A stretch of DNA of 64,000 bases. Origin: Candidatus Thiomargarita nelsonii. GTDB taxonomy: Bacteria > Pseudomonadota > Gammaproteobacteria > Beggiatoales > Beggiatoaceae. The notes under the pieces are model-generated. The model was not told the origin of the DNA. It was given only the letters and a program-made list of their open reading frames with translations, and made no database searches. Each line of letters opens with the position of its first letter. Position 1 is the stretch's first letter. Shown one piece after another: positions 1 through 9,716 of the stretch. The stretch is taken from contig JSZA02000009.1 in the NCBI GenBank assembly GCA_000785145.2, positions 54,049 to 118,048 of the forward strand, in the 5' to 3' direction. The position numbers were made by a program, and so were the translations under genes.

Positions 1-1846
1 CTGTGAGGAACCTTATGTAGCCCTCGATTTCTGGAATCCCACGCCCGCAGAGCGAGATGGTAGTCACGTTCATAAAGGCGGAACGGGTGGCGTTTTACTG
101 CAAAGCGTGCAAGCCTCACCAATCAATCGGAAAATTTACACGGATATTAATGGCACACTGATGGAGCTTATCACCGCTAACAGTGCCACGCTCAGAGCCG
201 AATTGGGTGTCAGTACCGACGCGGAAGCCGAAACGCTAATTAATTGGATACGCGGTTATCAAGATGGCGATCCCAATGCAGGTGTACGTGAATGGCTATT
301 AGATGATAGTTTACACGGTAGCCCAGCGGCACTCACGATAGGCGAAGATGCGAGTAATAATCCAATTACTAAGATATTTATGACCACCAATGAAGGTGCC
401 ATTCGTATGTTGAATGGTGAAACAGGTGCTGAAGAATGGATGTTTATTCCAAAAGAAATGCTCTCAATTCAGCAAACCTTGATGGAAAACCCAACGACGA
501 CTAACCGCACCTATGGTATTGATGGCAATATAAGCTTCATTGTCCATGATGATAATAAAGATGAGGCTATCAATCCAACTGATGGGGATACCGTCAAATT
601 ATTCGTGGGTATGCGACGCGGTGGCAGAAATATTTACGCGCTGGATGTCACACCCGATACGAGCCCCCGCCTGTTGTGGACTATCAAGGGCGGTACAGGT
701 GAGTTTGAGAAATTAGGACAAACTTGGTCAATGCCTAAACCGACGAAGGTACGCTTTGGTGGGGTGAGTAAAACGGTTTTGTTATTCGGTGGAGGTTATG
801 AGCCTGATACTCAGGACTCACCGGACACTTATTCATCCGTCAATGCCTATTCAAATGCCATTTATATGGTTGATCCTGATGACGGCACACGCTTATGGTG
901 GGCTAGCAAAACGGGCTCAGGTGCAGATTTAGAACTCACCGCTATGGATTATAGCATTCCTTCCGATTTGACATTAATGGACAGTACCGGAGATGGCCTT
1001 ACAGATCGCCTTTATGTCGGTGATACGGGCGGTCAAGTCTGGCGTATTGATTTAGACACGGGTATCGGTGGACGATTGGCATCACTCGGCGGTACGGAGG
1101 TGAGCGATAAACGACGTTTTTTCTATCCCCCTCAGGTTGTAAAATTGAGGGATAGTACATATACACCTGAAAGTTATTCAGACTACGATCTGGTGTTGAT
1201 AGGCAGTGGTCACCGACCGAATCCCTTGGGAACGGCTATTCAAGATCGCCTTTATGCACTTCGTGATCGGGCCATTAAAGGCTTGATAGATTCGGATGGG
1301 GATGGTAACGCGGAAATGGACTCACCGGTTGCTCTGCCAAATTACCAGTTTTTTACACTGAGCCATGATTATCTCTATGATGCTACCGCCAATCTCATAC
1401 AAGATGGTGACACGGCTCAGAAAACAGCAGCACTTGAGTCACTACAGGGAACATACGGTTGGTACATTGAGCTTGACAGATTAGGAGAAAAAAATTTATC
1501 AGCCCCCCTAGTGGTGCTCGGTGTGGCTTATTTTACGACTTTTGTGCCTGTAGCCAACACAGAGTGCGTGGCAAGTCAAGGTAGCGGCTGGATATATGCT
1601 TTAGATATTTTGACGGGTGCAGCTGTCAATCCAAATTATGATGAGACAAATGGTGAGCAGATAGAAAAGAGCGACCGTCGGAAAAAAATCGGTGATGGCA
1701 TACCTTCAAAGGTTGTACCAATCACAATTGGTCATAAAATAGTGCTGCTGACAGGTATCGGTGGCGGTATCTATAGTGATAATGTGTCCATTTGGGGAAA
1801 TGCTGGCAGCGGTTCTGAAAGAATTTTATATTGGATTAAAGAGTAA
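1..1846 (+). CDS. PilY1-type pilus adhesin, C-terminal part (5' partial)
   Basis: C-terminal beta-propeller region of a PilC/PilY1-family protein, which sits at the tip of type IV pili and controls extension and retraction. The frame is open from base 2, so the gene begins outside the window; a GTG at 107 is internal, because the codons before it still match the paralogue downstream (ALDFWNP...KGGTGGVLL). An EF-hand-like calcium loop, MDSTGDGLTDRLYVGD, lies near base 980 and matches the known PilY1 calcium site in form. The region is close to a duplicate of the last ~600 residues of the next gene, indicating tandem duplication. Same strand as that gene and a pilin, probably one pilus cluster. 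Confidence 0.9.
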   Translation, partial: CEEPYVALDFWNPTPAERDGSHVHKGGTGGVLLQSVQASPINRKIYTDINGTLMELITANSATLRAELGVSTDAEAETLINWIRGYQDGDPNAGVREWLLDDSLHGSPAALTIGEDASNNPITKIFMTTNEGAIRMLNGETGAEEWMFIPKEMLSIQQTLMENPTTTNRTYGIDGNISFIVHDDNKDEAINPTDGDTVKLFVGMRRGGRNIYALDVTPDTSPRLLWTIKGGTGEFEKLGQTWSMPKPTKVRFGGVSKTVLLFGGGYEPDTQDSPDTYSSVNAYSNAIYMVDPDDGTRLWWASKTGSGADLELTAMDYSIPSDLTLMDSTGDGLTDRLYVGDTGGQVWRIDLDTGIGGRLASLGGTEVSDKRRFFYPPQVVKLRDSTYTPESYSDYDLVLIGSGHRPNPLGTAIQDRLYALRDRAIKGLIDSDGDGNAEMDSPVALPNYQFFTLSHDYLYDATANLIQDGDTAQKTAALESLQGTYGWYIELDRLGEKNLSAPLVVLGVAYFTTFVPVANTECVASQGSGWIYALDILTGAAVNPNYDETNGEQIEKSDRRKKIGDGIPSKVVPITIGHKIVLLTGIGGGIYSDNVSIWGNAGSGSERILYWIKE

Positions 1847-1850
1847 GAAA

Positions 1851-1900
1851 TAGGAGTCCAAGATTTATCTTGGAAGTCCAAGATAAATCTTGGACTCCTA
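1851..1900. repeat. Long palindrome of the AGGAGTCCAAGATTTATCTT family
   Basis: Two inverted copies of the dispersed repeat meet head to head just after the pilY1-like stop codon and form a near-perfect 50-bp hairpin. The same sequence recurs at many intergenic sites in the window. It lacks a good T-run, so a terminator or mRNA-stabilising role is only possible. Confidence 0.8.
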
Positions 1901-1923
1901 CAAAATAATAAGGAGTTGACAAA

Positions 1924-4900
1924 ATGAAACATTTAGGTAGTTTATTGACAAGCATAGTGCTTGTTTTTTTAGCACTAGGGCTATCCCCGCCGGGATATGC
2001 TGATGACACTGAACTTTATTTGAAACAGGTCACTGAGATTACTGATGACACTCTGCCCAATATACTGTTTGTATTAGATCGTTCTGGCAGTATGGACAGT
2101 GACGATGGCGGCGATCTTAGCCGCTTAGAGCGTATGCAGGATGCACTGAGCCAACTTTTGGATGAAATACATAATGTCAATGTAGGCTTTATGACTTTTA
2201 CGGGGCAACCGCCCGAAACCTGGAGGCCTGATGACGCAGTGATCCCTGTACGCTTTCCCATCACCTATATTGACGAACCGCTTGTCAATGTACCCGGTGA
2301 GCAGGGGGCATCCTCTTCGGGGCAAACTCAAAATCCTATTTTATCGTCAGCCGATGACGCAGAGCAGGGTGTGACTAGCGGTGCGATGATTCTTGGAGAG
2401 CCGGTATTAGAAGCGACCTACCGTGCTGGGGGAACAGAGACGGTTGAGTCGCAGATTACAGAGAATGCGGGTGATGCGCGTGAATTTTTGACTAACGAAG
2501 GCAGTGAACCTCAAGGCAAGGTTTATGCGACCAGTAGTAACTGGATAGCACTGGGAGGTTCAAGCCGGGGGGAGGTTATTGTCGGGCTGCGCTTTCCGGC
2601 AGTGGCAGTGCCACCGGGTGCCACCATTCAAAATGCAGAAATTGTCTTCAGAAGCCGAGATAATCAATCAAATTCCTTAGACATAATGATTCATGGCGTG
2701 AAGGCTGATAATCCTGATAATTTCCAAGAAATAAACTATGATGTCAGTAGTAATTACCCCACGACGGATGCTTCTGTTAGCTGGGCTAATGTGGAGTCAT
2801 GGACAAGTGGGCAAAACTATGCAACGCCCAATATGAAGGTTCTGGTGCAAGAAATTGTCAACCGAGCAGGGTGGACAAGTGGTAATGCGATGGCGTTTAG
2901 GTTGACTAGAACACCGCCCAGCTACCTGCCCAATAATCGGAGGCGGTTTAAAACAGCCGGGGAGGGGGAAGGCCCTTTATTACGTATTACTTACCAGCTC
3001 AGTAGCGAGGATCAATTGCTCGGTTTGCGCTTTCAAAATGTTCAGATTCCGCAAGGTGCTACCATCACCCAGGCTAGAATTGATTTTAGCAGTGCCTCTG
3101 ATGAGAGTGGGCAAGCCAGTTTCAGAATTCGCGCTGAAGACCATGATAATTCGCCGGCCTTTACGACGGCAGCAAACGACATTTCCAACCGAAGCTTGAC
3201 TTCAGCTTTTGTTCATTGGAATAATGCCGAGATAGGTGCGTGGACCTCCAATGAGGTTTATTCAACGCCTGATTTGACATCTATTGTGCAGGAAATTGTC
3301 AACAAAACGGGTTGGTGTGGCTCAAATGCCCTGTCATTTATTCTTTATAAAATTAGTGCCCATTCTGTGCGTCAGATCAAATCTTATGATGATTCACCCA
3401 ATCAAGCACCGGTGTTGCATGTTGAGTATGAGCCGGCAAGCGTGCCAGCAGGTGCTTGTAACCAGCCCATTTATTCAACACAAATCAGTGACAACAAGAA
3501 TGACGTGGAAGAATTCGTTGACTATCCGAGTGGGACAGATGGTGCGATAAGTCTGACCAGTGACACTTTGGAAATGACCACGAATAGTGCAGCACTCCGT
3601 CTCGTTGGATTCCGTTTCCCTGAAATACCTATCGAACAGGGCACAAGCATCGTAAAAGCTGAATTGGTTTTGACGGCCAGAAATTCAGATTCGAGCTTGA
3701 TAGATAGCAGGGGCGAGCCATTGGCGTTAGAAATTAGCGGTGAATTAACGCCAAGTGCAGAGCCATTTGCGACTGATTTGCATCATTTATCTAACCGCTC
3801 CAAAACATCGGCGGTGGCATGGACACCCGCCACGACTGATGCACCGTTAACCGCTTGGATTACCGGACAACAATATACCACGCCTGATTTGACTTCAATT
3901 GTCCAGCAAATCGTTAATCAGAGCGATTGGCAGGCATTTAATAATATGGCGTTTTTTGTCAGCGGGACGGGTTTGCGCCGAACAGCTTCGTATGACCATG
4001 ATCCCTCACAGGCTGCTATTTTGCGTATTCAAGTGGCAGATAATCTAGCGGAGTTGAAAGTGCGCGACCGCCTCAAAACCTTGGTTAATGAGATCACAAC
4101 CAATGCCTATACGCCACTGGTCGATGCGATTTATGAAGCGGGACAATATTATATGGGTGGACCCGTCACCCATGGTGCGGATCGTAAGCAGCGTCAAAAC
4201 GATAACAATAATAACGATATCAGTGAAATGATAAATAACCGCATCAGCCACATAGGCAGTTGGGAGTGGGATCAAGTGCCTGATGGCACGATTGAGCCCC
4301 CAAACTGTGGCAATGCCAGTACGACTGCTTGTGCGACGGAAAAAATTGTAGGCAACACTAAGTATATTAAACCCCAAAATTCGCTGTGTCAGCCCAATTT
4401 CATTGTCTTCCTAACTGACGGGGTAGCAACCACCAACGGTTCACAGGATTTGGTAAAAGCATTGCAGGATATTGAACTTGATGGGGGGAATTGTCAGTCA
4501 GGCTACTCAAGTGAAGAGAACTGTGGTGTCGATATGGTCAGGTATTTATATAATATCGACTTGGACTCTGATATGGTGGGTTTACAGAATGTCATCACCC
4601 ATACTATTGGTTTCAATCTGGACGATCCAGATGGGGCGGACTATATGAGAGACTGGGCTGAAGCGGGTGGCGGCGGTTTTTATGAGGCCAATTCTGCGGA
4701 TGAACTGCTTGATGTATTCCAACAAATTATGGCCACCATCATAACGAGCAGCACTTCATTTGCGGCACCGTCCTTGTCAATCAATGCTTTTAGCCGCTTA
4801 GATCATGATAATCAGGTCTATTTCGCGCTGTTCAAACCAGAACAGTTAGCCTCTTGGGCAGGCAATGTCAAGAAATATAACATCTGCGATAGTGATGAAA

Positions 4901-6870
4901 GCTGCGGAGGGGTAGGTTTAATCCTAGATGGCAATTCTAATCCGGCGATGAACTCGGATAATAAAATAAGAAATGGCTGTGGAGATGAAATCTGTGATGA
5001 TTCTTATGTGGCACTCGATTTTTGGAATCCTATTCCCAGCGAACCAGATGGTGCTAATATTTATAAAGGCGGAACGGGTGACGTTTTACTGCAACGAGTG
5101 CAAGTGCAAACGGATCCAAACGATAGGAAGATTTATACCTATATTGATGGTACACGGACGGAGATCGTCATAGCGAATAGATCGACGCTGAGAGCCGAGT
5201 TCGATGTCAGTACTGACGCGGAAGCCGAAACGCTGATTAATTGGATACGGGGTTATCAAGAGGGTGATCCTAATCTGGGTGTACGTGACTGGCTATTAAC
5301 TGATTCTTTGCACGCCAGTCCAGGCGCGATCACTTTAGGTGAAGATGAGAGCGACAATGCAATCACCAAGATATTTGTGACCACCAATGAAGGTGGCATT
5401 CGTATGTTAAATGGTGAGACGGGTGCTGAGGAATGGTTGTTTATTCCAAGAGAAATGCTCTCAATTCAGCAGGAATTGATGGAAAATCCAACGACTATTA
5501 ATCGCACCTATGGTATTGATGGCAACATAAGTTTTATTGTCCATGATGATAACGATGACGAAGTTATCAATCCAACTGATGGGGATACGGTGAAATTATT
5601 CGTGGGTATGCGACGGGGTGGCAGAAATATTTACGCGCTGGATGTCACACCAGAACCAAGCCCTCAACCCACCCTATTGTGGACTATCAAAGGCGGTACA
5701 GGTGACTTTGAGAAATTGGGACAAACTTGGTCAATGCCTAAACCGACGAAGGTACGCTTTGGGGGAGTGAGTCAGACGGTTTTGTTATTCGGTGGAGGTT
5801 ATGAGCCTGATACTCAAGACTCACCTGAAACTTATTCATCGGTTAATGCCTATTCAAATGCCATTTATATGGTTGATCCGGAGGACGGCACACGCTTATG
5901 GTGGGCCAGCAAAACGGGCACGGGTGCGGATTTAGAACTCTCGGCTATGGATTATAGTATGCCTTCCGATTTGACTTTGATGGACGGCAATGGAGATGGG
6001 AGCACAGATCGCCTTTATGTGGCTGATACCGGCGGTCAAGTCTGGCGCATTGATTTAGACCCGGAGGGGGGACGTGGTATTGGAGGACGTTTGGCATCAC
6101 TCGGCGGTACGGACGTGAGCGAGAAACGACGTTTTTTCTATCCACCCGTGGTACTGAAATTGACAGATAGCAGCTATACGCCTGACACTTATTCAGACTA
6201 CGATTTGGTATTGATTGGCAGTGGTCATCGACCGAATCCATTGGGAACGGATATTCAGGAGCGCCTTTATGCGCTTCGTGATCGAGCCATTAATGGCTTA
6301 ATTGATTTGGATGCCGATGGTGAAGCGGAAATGGATGAGCCTACTGATCCGCCAAACTACAAGTTTTTTACATTGACTCATGATTATCTCCATGATGCAA
6401 CCGCTAATCTTATACAAGATGGAGAGATGGCTGAACAAACGGTGGCACTGGAGTCGCTCAAGGAAACATACGGTTGGTATATTGATCTGGAAAATTTGGG
6501 AGAGAAAAATTTATCAGCTCCCCTGGTGGTGCAAGGTGTGGCCTACTTTACTACCTTTGTACCTCCGACTATTGATGCCAGCACTGATTGCGTGACAGCG
6601 GAAGGTAGTGGTTGGATATATGCCTTAGATATTTTAACGGGGGCTGCTATCAACTCAGATTATGATGAAACCAATGGCGATCAGATAGAAAAGAGCGACC
6701 GTAATAAGAAAATTGGAGAAGGCATACCTTCAAAGGTTGTACCACTTCCAATTGGTGATAAAATAGTGCTGCTGACAGGTAGCGGTGGTGGTATATACAG
6801 TGAAACTGTGCCTTTTGGTGGAAATACTGACAGCGGATTTGAAAGAGTTTTATATTGGATTCAAGAGTAG
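1924..6870 (+). CDS. PilY1-type adhesin with a split von Willebrand factor A domain
   Basis: Large (1648 aa) secreted type IV pilus tip adhesin. Residues 1-26 are a signal peptide ending GYA. A VWA domain starts at ~46 with the metal-site motif DRSGS (D52, S54, S56). It is then interrupted by about 600 residues holding three copies of a ~150-aa repeat (each with GLRF/GFRF...ATI/TSI...A-I-F near its start and LTSIVQEIVN-like sequence near its end). The VWA fold resumes with TPLVDAI (~730) and FLTDG (~830). The last ~550 residues are the PilY1 beta-propeller with a calcium loop near 1352 (MDGNGDGSTDRLYVAD). A good Shine-Dalgarno AAGGAG precedes the ATG. Followed 45 bp later by a pilin. Family assignment firm; the repeat ligand is unknown. 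Confidence 0.93.
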   Translation: MKHLGSLLTSIVLVFLALGLSPPGYADDTELYLKQVTEITDDTLPNILFVLDRSGSMDSDDGGDLSRLERMQDALSQLLDEIHNVNVGFMTFTGQPPETWRPDDAVIPVRFPITYIDEPLVNVPGEQGASSSGQTQNPILSSADDAEQGVTSGAMILGEPVLEATYRAGGTETVESQITENAGDAREFLTNEGSEPQGKVYATSSNWIALGGSSRGEVIVGLRFPAVAVPPGATIQNAEIVFRSRDNQSNSLDIMIHGVKADNPDNFQEINYDVSSNYPTTDASVSWANVESWTSGQNYATPNMKVLVQEIVNRAGWTSGNAMAFRLTRTPPSYLPNNRRRFKTAGEGEGPLLRITYQLSSEDQLLGLRFQNVQIPQGATITQARIDFSSASDESGQASFRIRAEDHDNSPAFTTAANDISNRSLTSAFVHWNNAEIGAWTSNEVYSTPDLTSIVQEIVNKTGWCGSNALSFILYKISAHSVRQIKSYDDSPNQAPVLHVEYEPASVPAGACNQPIYSTQISDNKNDVEEFVDYPSGTDGAISLTSDTLEMTTNSAALRLVGFRFPEIPIEQGTSIVKAELVLTARNSDSSLIDSRGEPLALEISGELTPSAEPFATDLHHLSNRSKTSAVAWTPATTDAPLTAWITGQQYTTPDLTSIVQQIVNQSDWQAFNNMAFFVSGTGLRRTASYDHDPSQAAILRIQVADNLAELKVRDRLKTLVNEITTNAYTPLVDAIYEAGQYYMGGPVTHGADRKQRQNDNNNNDISEMINNRISHIGSWEWDQVPDGTIEPPNCGNASTTACATEKIVGNTKYIKPQNSLCQPNFIVFLTDGVATTNGSQDLVKALQDIELDGGNCQSGYSSEENCGVDMVRYLYNIDLDSDMVGLQNVITHTIGFNLDDPDGADYMRDWAEAGGGGFYEANSADELLDVFQQIMATIITSSTSFAAPSLSINAFSRLDHDNQVYFALFKPEQLASWAGNVKKYNICDSDESCGGVGLILDGNSNPAMNSDNKIRNGCGDEICDDSYVALDFWNPIPSEPDGANIYKGGTGDVLLQRVQVQTDPNDRKIYTYIDGTRTEIVIANRSTLRAEFDVSTDAEAETLINWIRGYQEGDPNLGVRDWLLTDSLHASPGAITLGEDESDNAITKIFVTTNEGGIRMLNGETGAEEWLFIPREMLSIQQELMENPTTINRTYGIDGNISFIVHDDNDDEVINPTDGDTVKLFVGMRRGGRNIYALDVTPEPSPQPTLLWTIKGGTGDFEKLGQTWSMPKPTKVRFGGVSQTVLLFGGGYEPDTQDSPETYSSVNAYSNAIYMVDPEDGTRLWWASKTGTGADLELSAMDYSMPSDLTLMDGNGDGSTDRLYVADTGGQVWRIDLDPEGGRGIGGRLASLGGTDVSEKRRFFYPPVVLKLTDSSYTPDTYSDYDLVLIGSGHRPNPLGTDIQERLYALRDRAINGLIDLDADGEAEMDEPTDPPNYKFFTLTHDYLHDATANLIQDGEMAEQTVALESLKETYGWYIDLENLGEKNLSAPLVVQGVAYFTTFVPPTIDASTDCVTAEGSGWIYALDILTGAAINSDYDETNGDQIEKSDRNKKIGEGIPSKVVPLPIGDKIVLLTGSGGGIYSETVPFGGNTDSGFERVLYWIQE

Positions 6871-6915
6871 GTTTACTGGTGCAAGGTACGCCTTGCACTG
6901 TTCTAGGAGAAATAG

Positions 6916-7368
6916 ATGATTTTAAAAAATGTTCGAGGTTTTTCACTCATTGAAGTTCTGATTACCGTTGCTATTATAAGCGTTCTAGCGGCAATTGCCA
7001 TACCTTCTTACCAGTACTCGATAATGAAATCGCGCCGTGCTGATGCAAAAGTGGCTTTGAGTGAACTGGCGCAGGCACAGGAAACTTTTTATACCGATAG
7101 GCGTACTTACGCCTTAAATTTAGGTAGCACAACCAGTGCTGATACGATACGGTGTCAATCATTTTGCAAAATAGAGGGGGCTCAAGCCGTTTCGCCGGAT
7201 GGTTATTATGTTCTGACGATTGCACCTCGTAGCGGGGGGACTATTGCGACTGGTTTTGTTCTCACCGCCACCGCAAGGGGCATCCAACAAGCGAAAGATA
7301 CTGACTGTCAGTTTTTTACTTTGGATTCAATCAACAATAAAGGGGCAATGAATGATAATTGTTGGTAA
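6916..7368 (+). CDS. pilE: Type IV pilin, PilE-like
   Basis: 150-aa prepilin. The short basic leader MILKNVRG is followed by the prepilin peptidase site G|FSLIEV with Glu at mature position 5, then a hydrophobic helix (LITVAIISVLAAIAIPSYQ), all diagnostic of type IVa pilins. The C-terminal half has four cysteines (CQSFC near 75-79, later DCQFF and NNCW), allowing disulfide loops. RBS AGGAG lies 6 bp before the ATG. It follows two pilY1-like genes, so it is probably the minor pilin PilE of a fimU-pilV-pilW-pilX-pilY1-pilE type operon; a role in natural transformation (ComP-like) cannot be excluded. Confidence 0.9.
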   Translation: MILKNVRGFSLIEVLITVAIISVLAAIAIPSYQYSIMKSRRADAKVALSELAQAQETFYTDRRTYALNLGSTTSADTIRCQSFCKIEGAQAVSPDGYYVLTIAPRSGGTIATGFVLTATARGIQQAKDTDCQFFTLDSINNKGAMNDNCW

Positions 7369-7401
7369 GTAGCTCAAAGTCTTTTAACATTTTCAATTTT
7401 T

Positions 7402-7694
7402 AAAGAAATCCTATTTTTTGAAAAAATAGGATTTATAGTCTAGTACGCTGTCAAAGTTATCTGTTGGAGTACAAAGCTTTAGCTTTGTACTGTCTGACAA
7501 AGCTAAAGCTTTGTACTCCAACACCTTTCAAAGAAATCCTATTTTTTGAAAAAATAGGATTTATAGTCTAGTACGCTGTCAAAGTTATCTGTTGGAGTAC
7601 AAAGCTTTAGCTTTGTACTGTCTGACAAAGCTAAAGCTTTGTACTCCAACACCTTTCAAAGAAATCCTATTTTTTGAAAAAATAGGATTTATAG
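7402..7694. repeat. 128-bp direct repeat, two full copies and a partial third
   Basis: The unit begins AAAGAAATCCTATTTTTTGA at 7402, 7530 and 7658 (last copy 37 bp). Each unit holds two hairpins: an AAATCCTATTT/AAATAGGATTT stem that resembles an intrinsic terminator, and a longer stem built on GAGTACAAAGCTTTAGCTTTG and its inverse. It fills the gap between the convergent pilin and pteridine reductase genes; no coding seen. Confidence 0.9.
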
Positions 7695-7756
7695 AAATGT
7701 TAAAATATTTTTGTTGAGCTGAGCTACTTACAATTAAAAAGGGACAAGTCTATTAT

Positions 7757-8551
7757 TTATTGATTCAAAGTACGCCCCCCATCAACACTAATCACTTGCC
7801 CCGTAATATACCCCCCATCACGCACTAAAAACAAAACCGCTTGTGCAATATCTTGAGGCTCGCCATGACGCTTGAGCGTAATATTGGAAATGATGCGCTG
7901 TTTACTGACATCATCCATCTCATTGTCTGGCCATAAAATGGCACCAGGCGCGATAGCATTCACACGCACATCTGGCCCCAATTCTCGCGCCAAAGCTTTA
8001 GTTAACATGACTAAGCCCGCTTTCGTCGTGCTATAAACCGGATAGTTTTTCAAAGGGCGCTCCGCATGAATATCTACTAAATTAATAATGCAACCATGGC
8101 ACTTGCTTAAATGCGGTGCGGCGGCTTGGGATAAAAAAAAGGGCGCTTTAAGATTACTCTCAAATAATTCGTCCCATTCTTTTTCTCCTACTTTTCCTAT
8201 CCGTGTCGGATAAAAACTGGAAGCGTTATTGATTAAAACATCTAAGCGTCCATAATGATCTATAATTTGCCGTACCATACTCATCAATTTGCCCGTATGC
8301 CCTAAATCGGCTTGCAACAACAGCACAGACTCTGAGCGTTGATTATTCAATTCAGCTTGTAAAGCGTGTGCTGCCGTTTCGGAGTGGCGATAGTGCAACA
8401 CCAGATTCATACCCGCTGCATGTAACTGACGTGCGATGGCAGCCCCCACTCGCTTGACGCCGCCAGTAATAAGTGCCACCTTATGAGCCAAGCCCTTATC
8501 CAGCTTTTTGATTTCTTCTTCCAACGACTGATTACTAGAAATTGTATGCAT
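7757..8551 (-). CDS. Short-chain dehydrogenase, pteridine reductase type
   Basis: 264-aa NAD(P)H-dependent reductase of the SDR superfamily. The N-terminal cofactor motif is TGGVKRVG, the form typical of pteridine/dihydromonapterin reductases (PTR1, FolM) rather than the usual TGxxxGIG. The catalytic YxxxK is in PVYSTTKAG, followed by VRVNAIAPGAI and a C-terminal GQVISVDGG. Likely reduces pterin cofactors in folate/tetrahydromonapterin metabolism. The ATG used here shares an ATGCAT palindrome with the start of the divergent gene; about 25 residues precede the fold, so a TTG start nearer the Rossmann motif is an alternative. Confidence 0.87.
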   Translation of the reverse strand: MHTISSNQSLEEEIKKLDKGLAHKVALITGGVKRVGAAIARQLHAAGMNLVLHYRHSETAAHALQAELNNQRSESVLLLQADLGHTGKLMSMVRQIIDHYGRLDVLINNASSFYPTRIGKVGEKEWDELFESNLKAPFFLSQAAAPHLSKCHGCIINLVDIHAERPLKNYPVYSTTKAGLVMLTKALARELGPDVRVNAIAPGAILWPDNEMDDVSKQRIISNITLKRHGEPQDIAQAVLFLVRDGGYITGQVISVDGGRTLNQ

Positions 8552-9712
8552 ACATCACCTTTACCTCCCCCTCACCCCGATGCTGCCGCCCACAGTCAAC
8601 GCTTGACGAGGGCGATTGTACAAACAATTAATGAGGCAGGGGGTGCTATTCCTTTTGTTAAGTTTATGGAGCAGGCACTATATGCGCCCGGTTTAGGGTA
8701 TTATAGTGCTGGTATTCGCAAATTTGGCGCTGATGGTGATTTTATCACGGCACCCGAAATTTCGCCCTTATTTTCGCAATGCCTTGCTAGGCAATGTCAA
8801 CAGATATTAACTGATGATAATCGCATTATTTTAGAATTTGGTGCTGGCTCGGGGATTATGGCAGCCGAGCTATTAAAAGAATTAGAACGCCTAGACTGTT
8901 TACCCAGCCAATATTTGATTTTAGAAATCAGTGCCGATTTGCAACAACGACAACGGGAAACTTTGCAAGCCCAAGTACCTCAACTATTAGAGCGAGTGCA
9001 GTGGCTAGAACATTTGCCCAGTGAACCGCTAGATGGTATCATCTTAGCAAATGAAGTACTAGATGCTATGCCGGTGCAGCGTTTTCGCTTAGATGAGCAA
9101 GGGGTATCAGAATTCTATGTGGGTTTAGGCGATAGCAAGGAAACACCGTTTGTATGGCAACTCTTGCCGACTCGTGATGAGGCATTACGGTCAGCTGTGG
9201 AAAGCTTGCGCCCGATTTTACCTGTTGGGTATGTATCAGAAATAAACTTCGCCTTACCGGCTTGGATACAATCCGTGGCAGAGATATTGGCAAGCGGTAT
9301 GGTGTTATTAATAGACTATGGATTTCCGAGCCGCGAATATTTTCATCCCCAACGAGATCAAGGCACATTAATGTGTCATTATCGACACCATGCTCATAGT
9401 GAGCCATTGATTTTAGTAGGATTACAAGATATTACAGCCCATGTCAATTTTACGGCAGTGGCAGAAGCCGCTCACGCGGCAGGGCTGCATGTGTCAGGCT
9501 ATACTGATCAGGCGCATTTTTTGTTGGCATCTGGTTTGCCTGAATTGTTGTCTGCCCTTGAGTCCAGCCAAAATTATTTGCAACAGGCACAACAGGCTAA
9601 AACCCTCATTTTACCGAGTGAAATGGGAGAACTTTTCAAAGTAATGGCACTGACTCGCAATTTAGAACTATCCTTGCTTGGCTTTGCTAAAGATGAGCGG
9701 GCGAGGCTTTAA
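8546..9712 (+). CDS. SAM-dependent methyltransferase, MidA/NDUFAF7 (COG1565) family
   Basis: 388-aa class I methyltransferase of the MidA family; the mitochondrial member dimethylates an arginine of a complex I subunit, while bacterial substrates are unproven. Hallmarks are the N-terminal ALYAPGLGYYSAG, FGADGDFITAPEISPLF, the SAM site ILEFGAGSG and the later ILANEVLDAMPVQRF. The ATG at 8546 is preferred because the family normally starts 25-35 residues before GAIPFVKFM; an ATG at 8483 would add 21 residues and overlap the divergent gene. Followed 4 bp later by another methyltransferase, so the two are probably cotranscribed. Confidence 0.87.
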   Translation: MHTSPLPPPHPDAAAHSQRLTRAIVQTINEAGGAIPFVKFMEQALYAPGLGYYSAGIRKFGADGDFITAPEISPLFSQCLARQCQQILTDDNRIILEFGAGSGIMAAELLKELERLDCLPSQYLILEISADLQQRQRETLQAQVPQLLERVQWLEHLPSEPLDGIILANEVLDAMPVQRFRLDEQGVSEFYVGLGDSKETPFVWQLLPTRDEALRSAVESLRPILPVGYVSEINFALPAWIQSVAEILASGMVLLIDYGFPSREYFHPQRDQGTLMCHYRHHAHSEPLILVGLQDITAHVNFTAVAEAAHAAGLHVSGYTDQAHFLLASGLPELLSALESSQNYLQQAQQAKTLILPSEMGELFKVMALTRNLELSLLGFAKDERARL

Positions 9713-9716
9713 GATT

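Noticed and set aside
107..1846. GTG 107 as the true start of the first pilY1-like gene
   Set aside because: The frame is open to the left edge and the upstream codons match the paralogue, so the gene is cut by the window.
2016..2331. Minus-strand frames inside the pilY1-like gene
   Set aside because: Overlap a long well-supported gene and show no motif or RBS.
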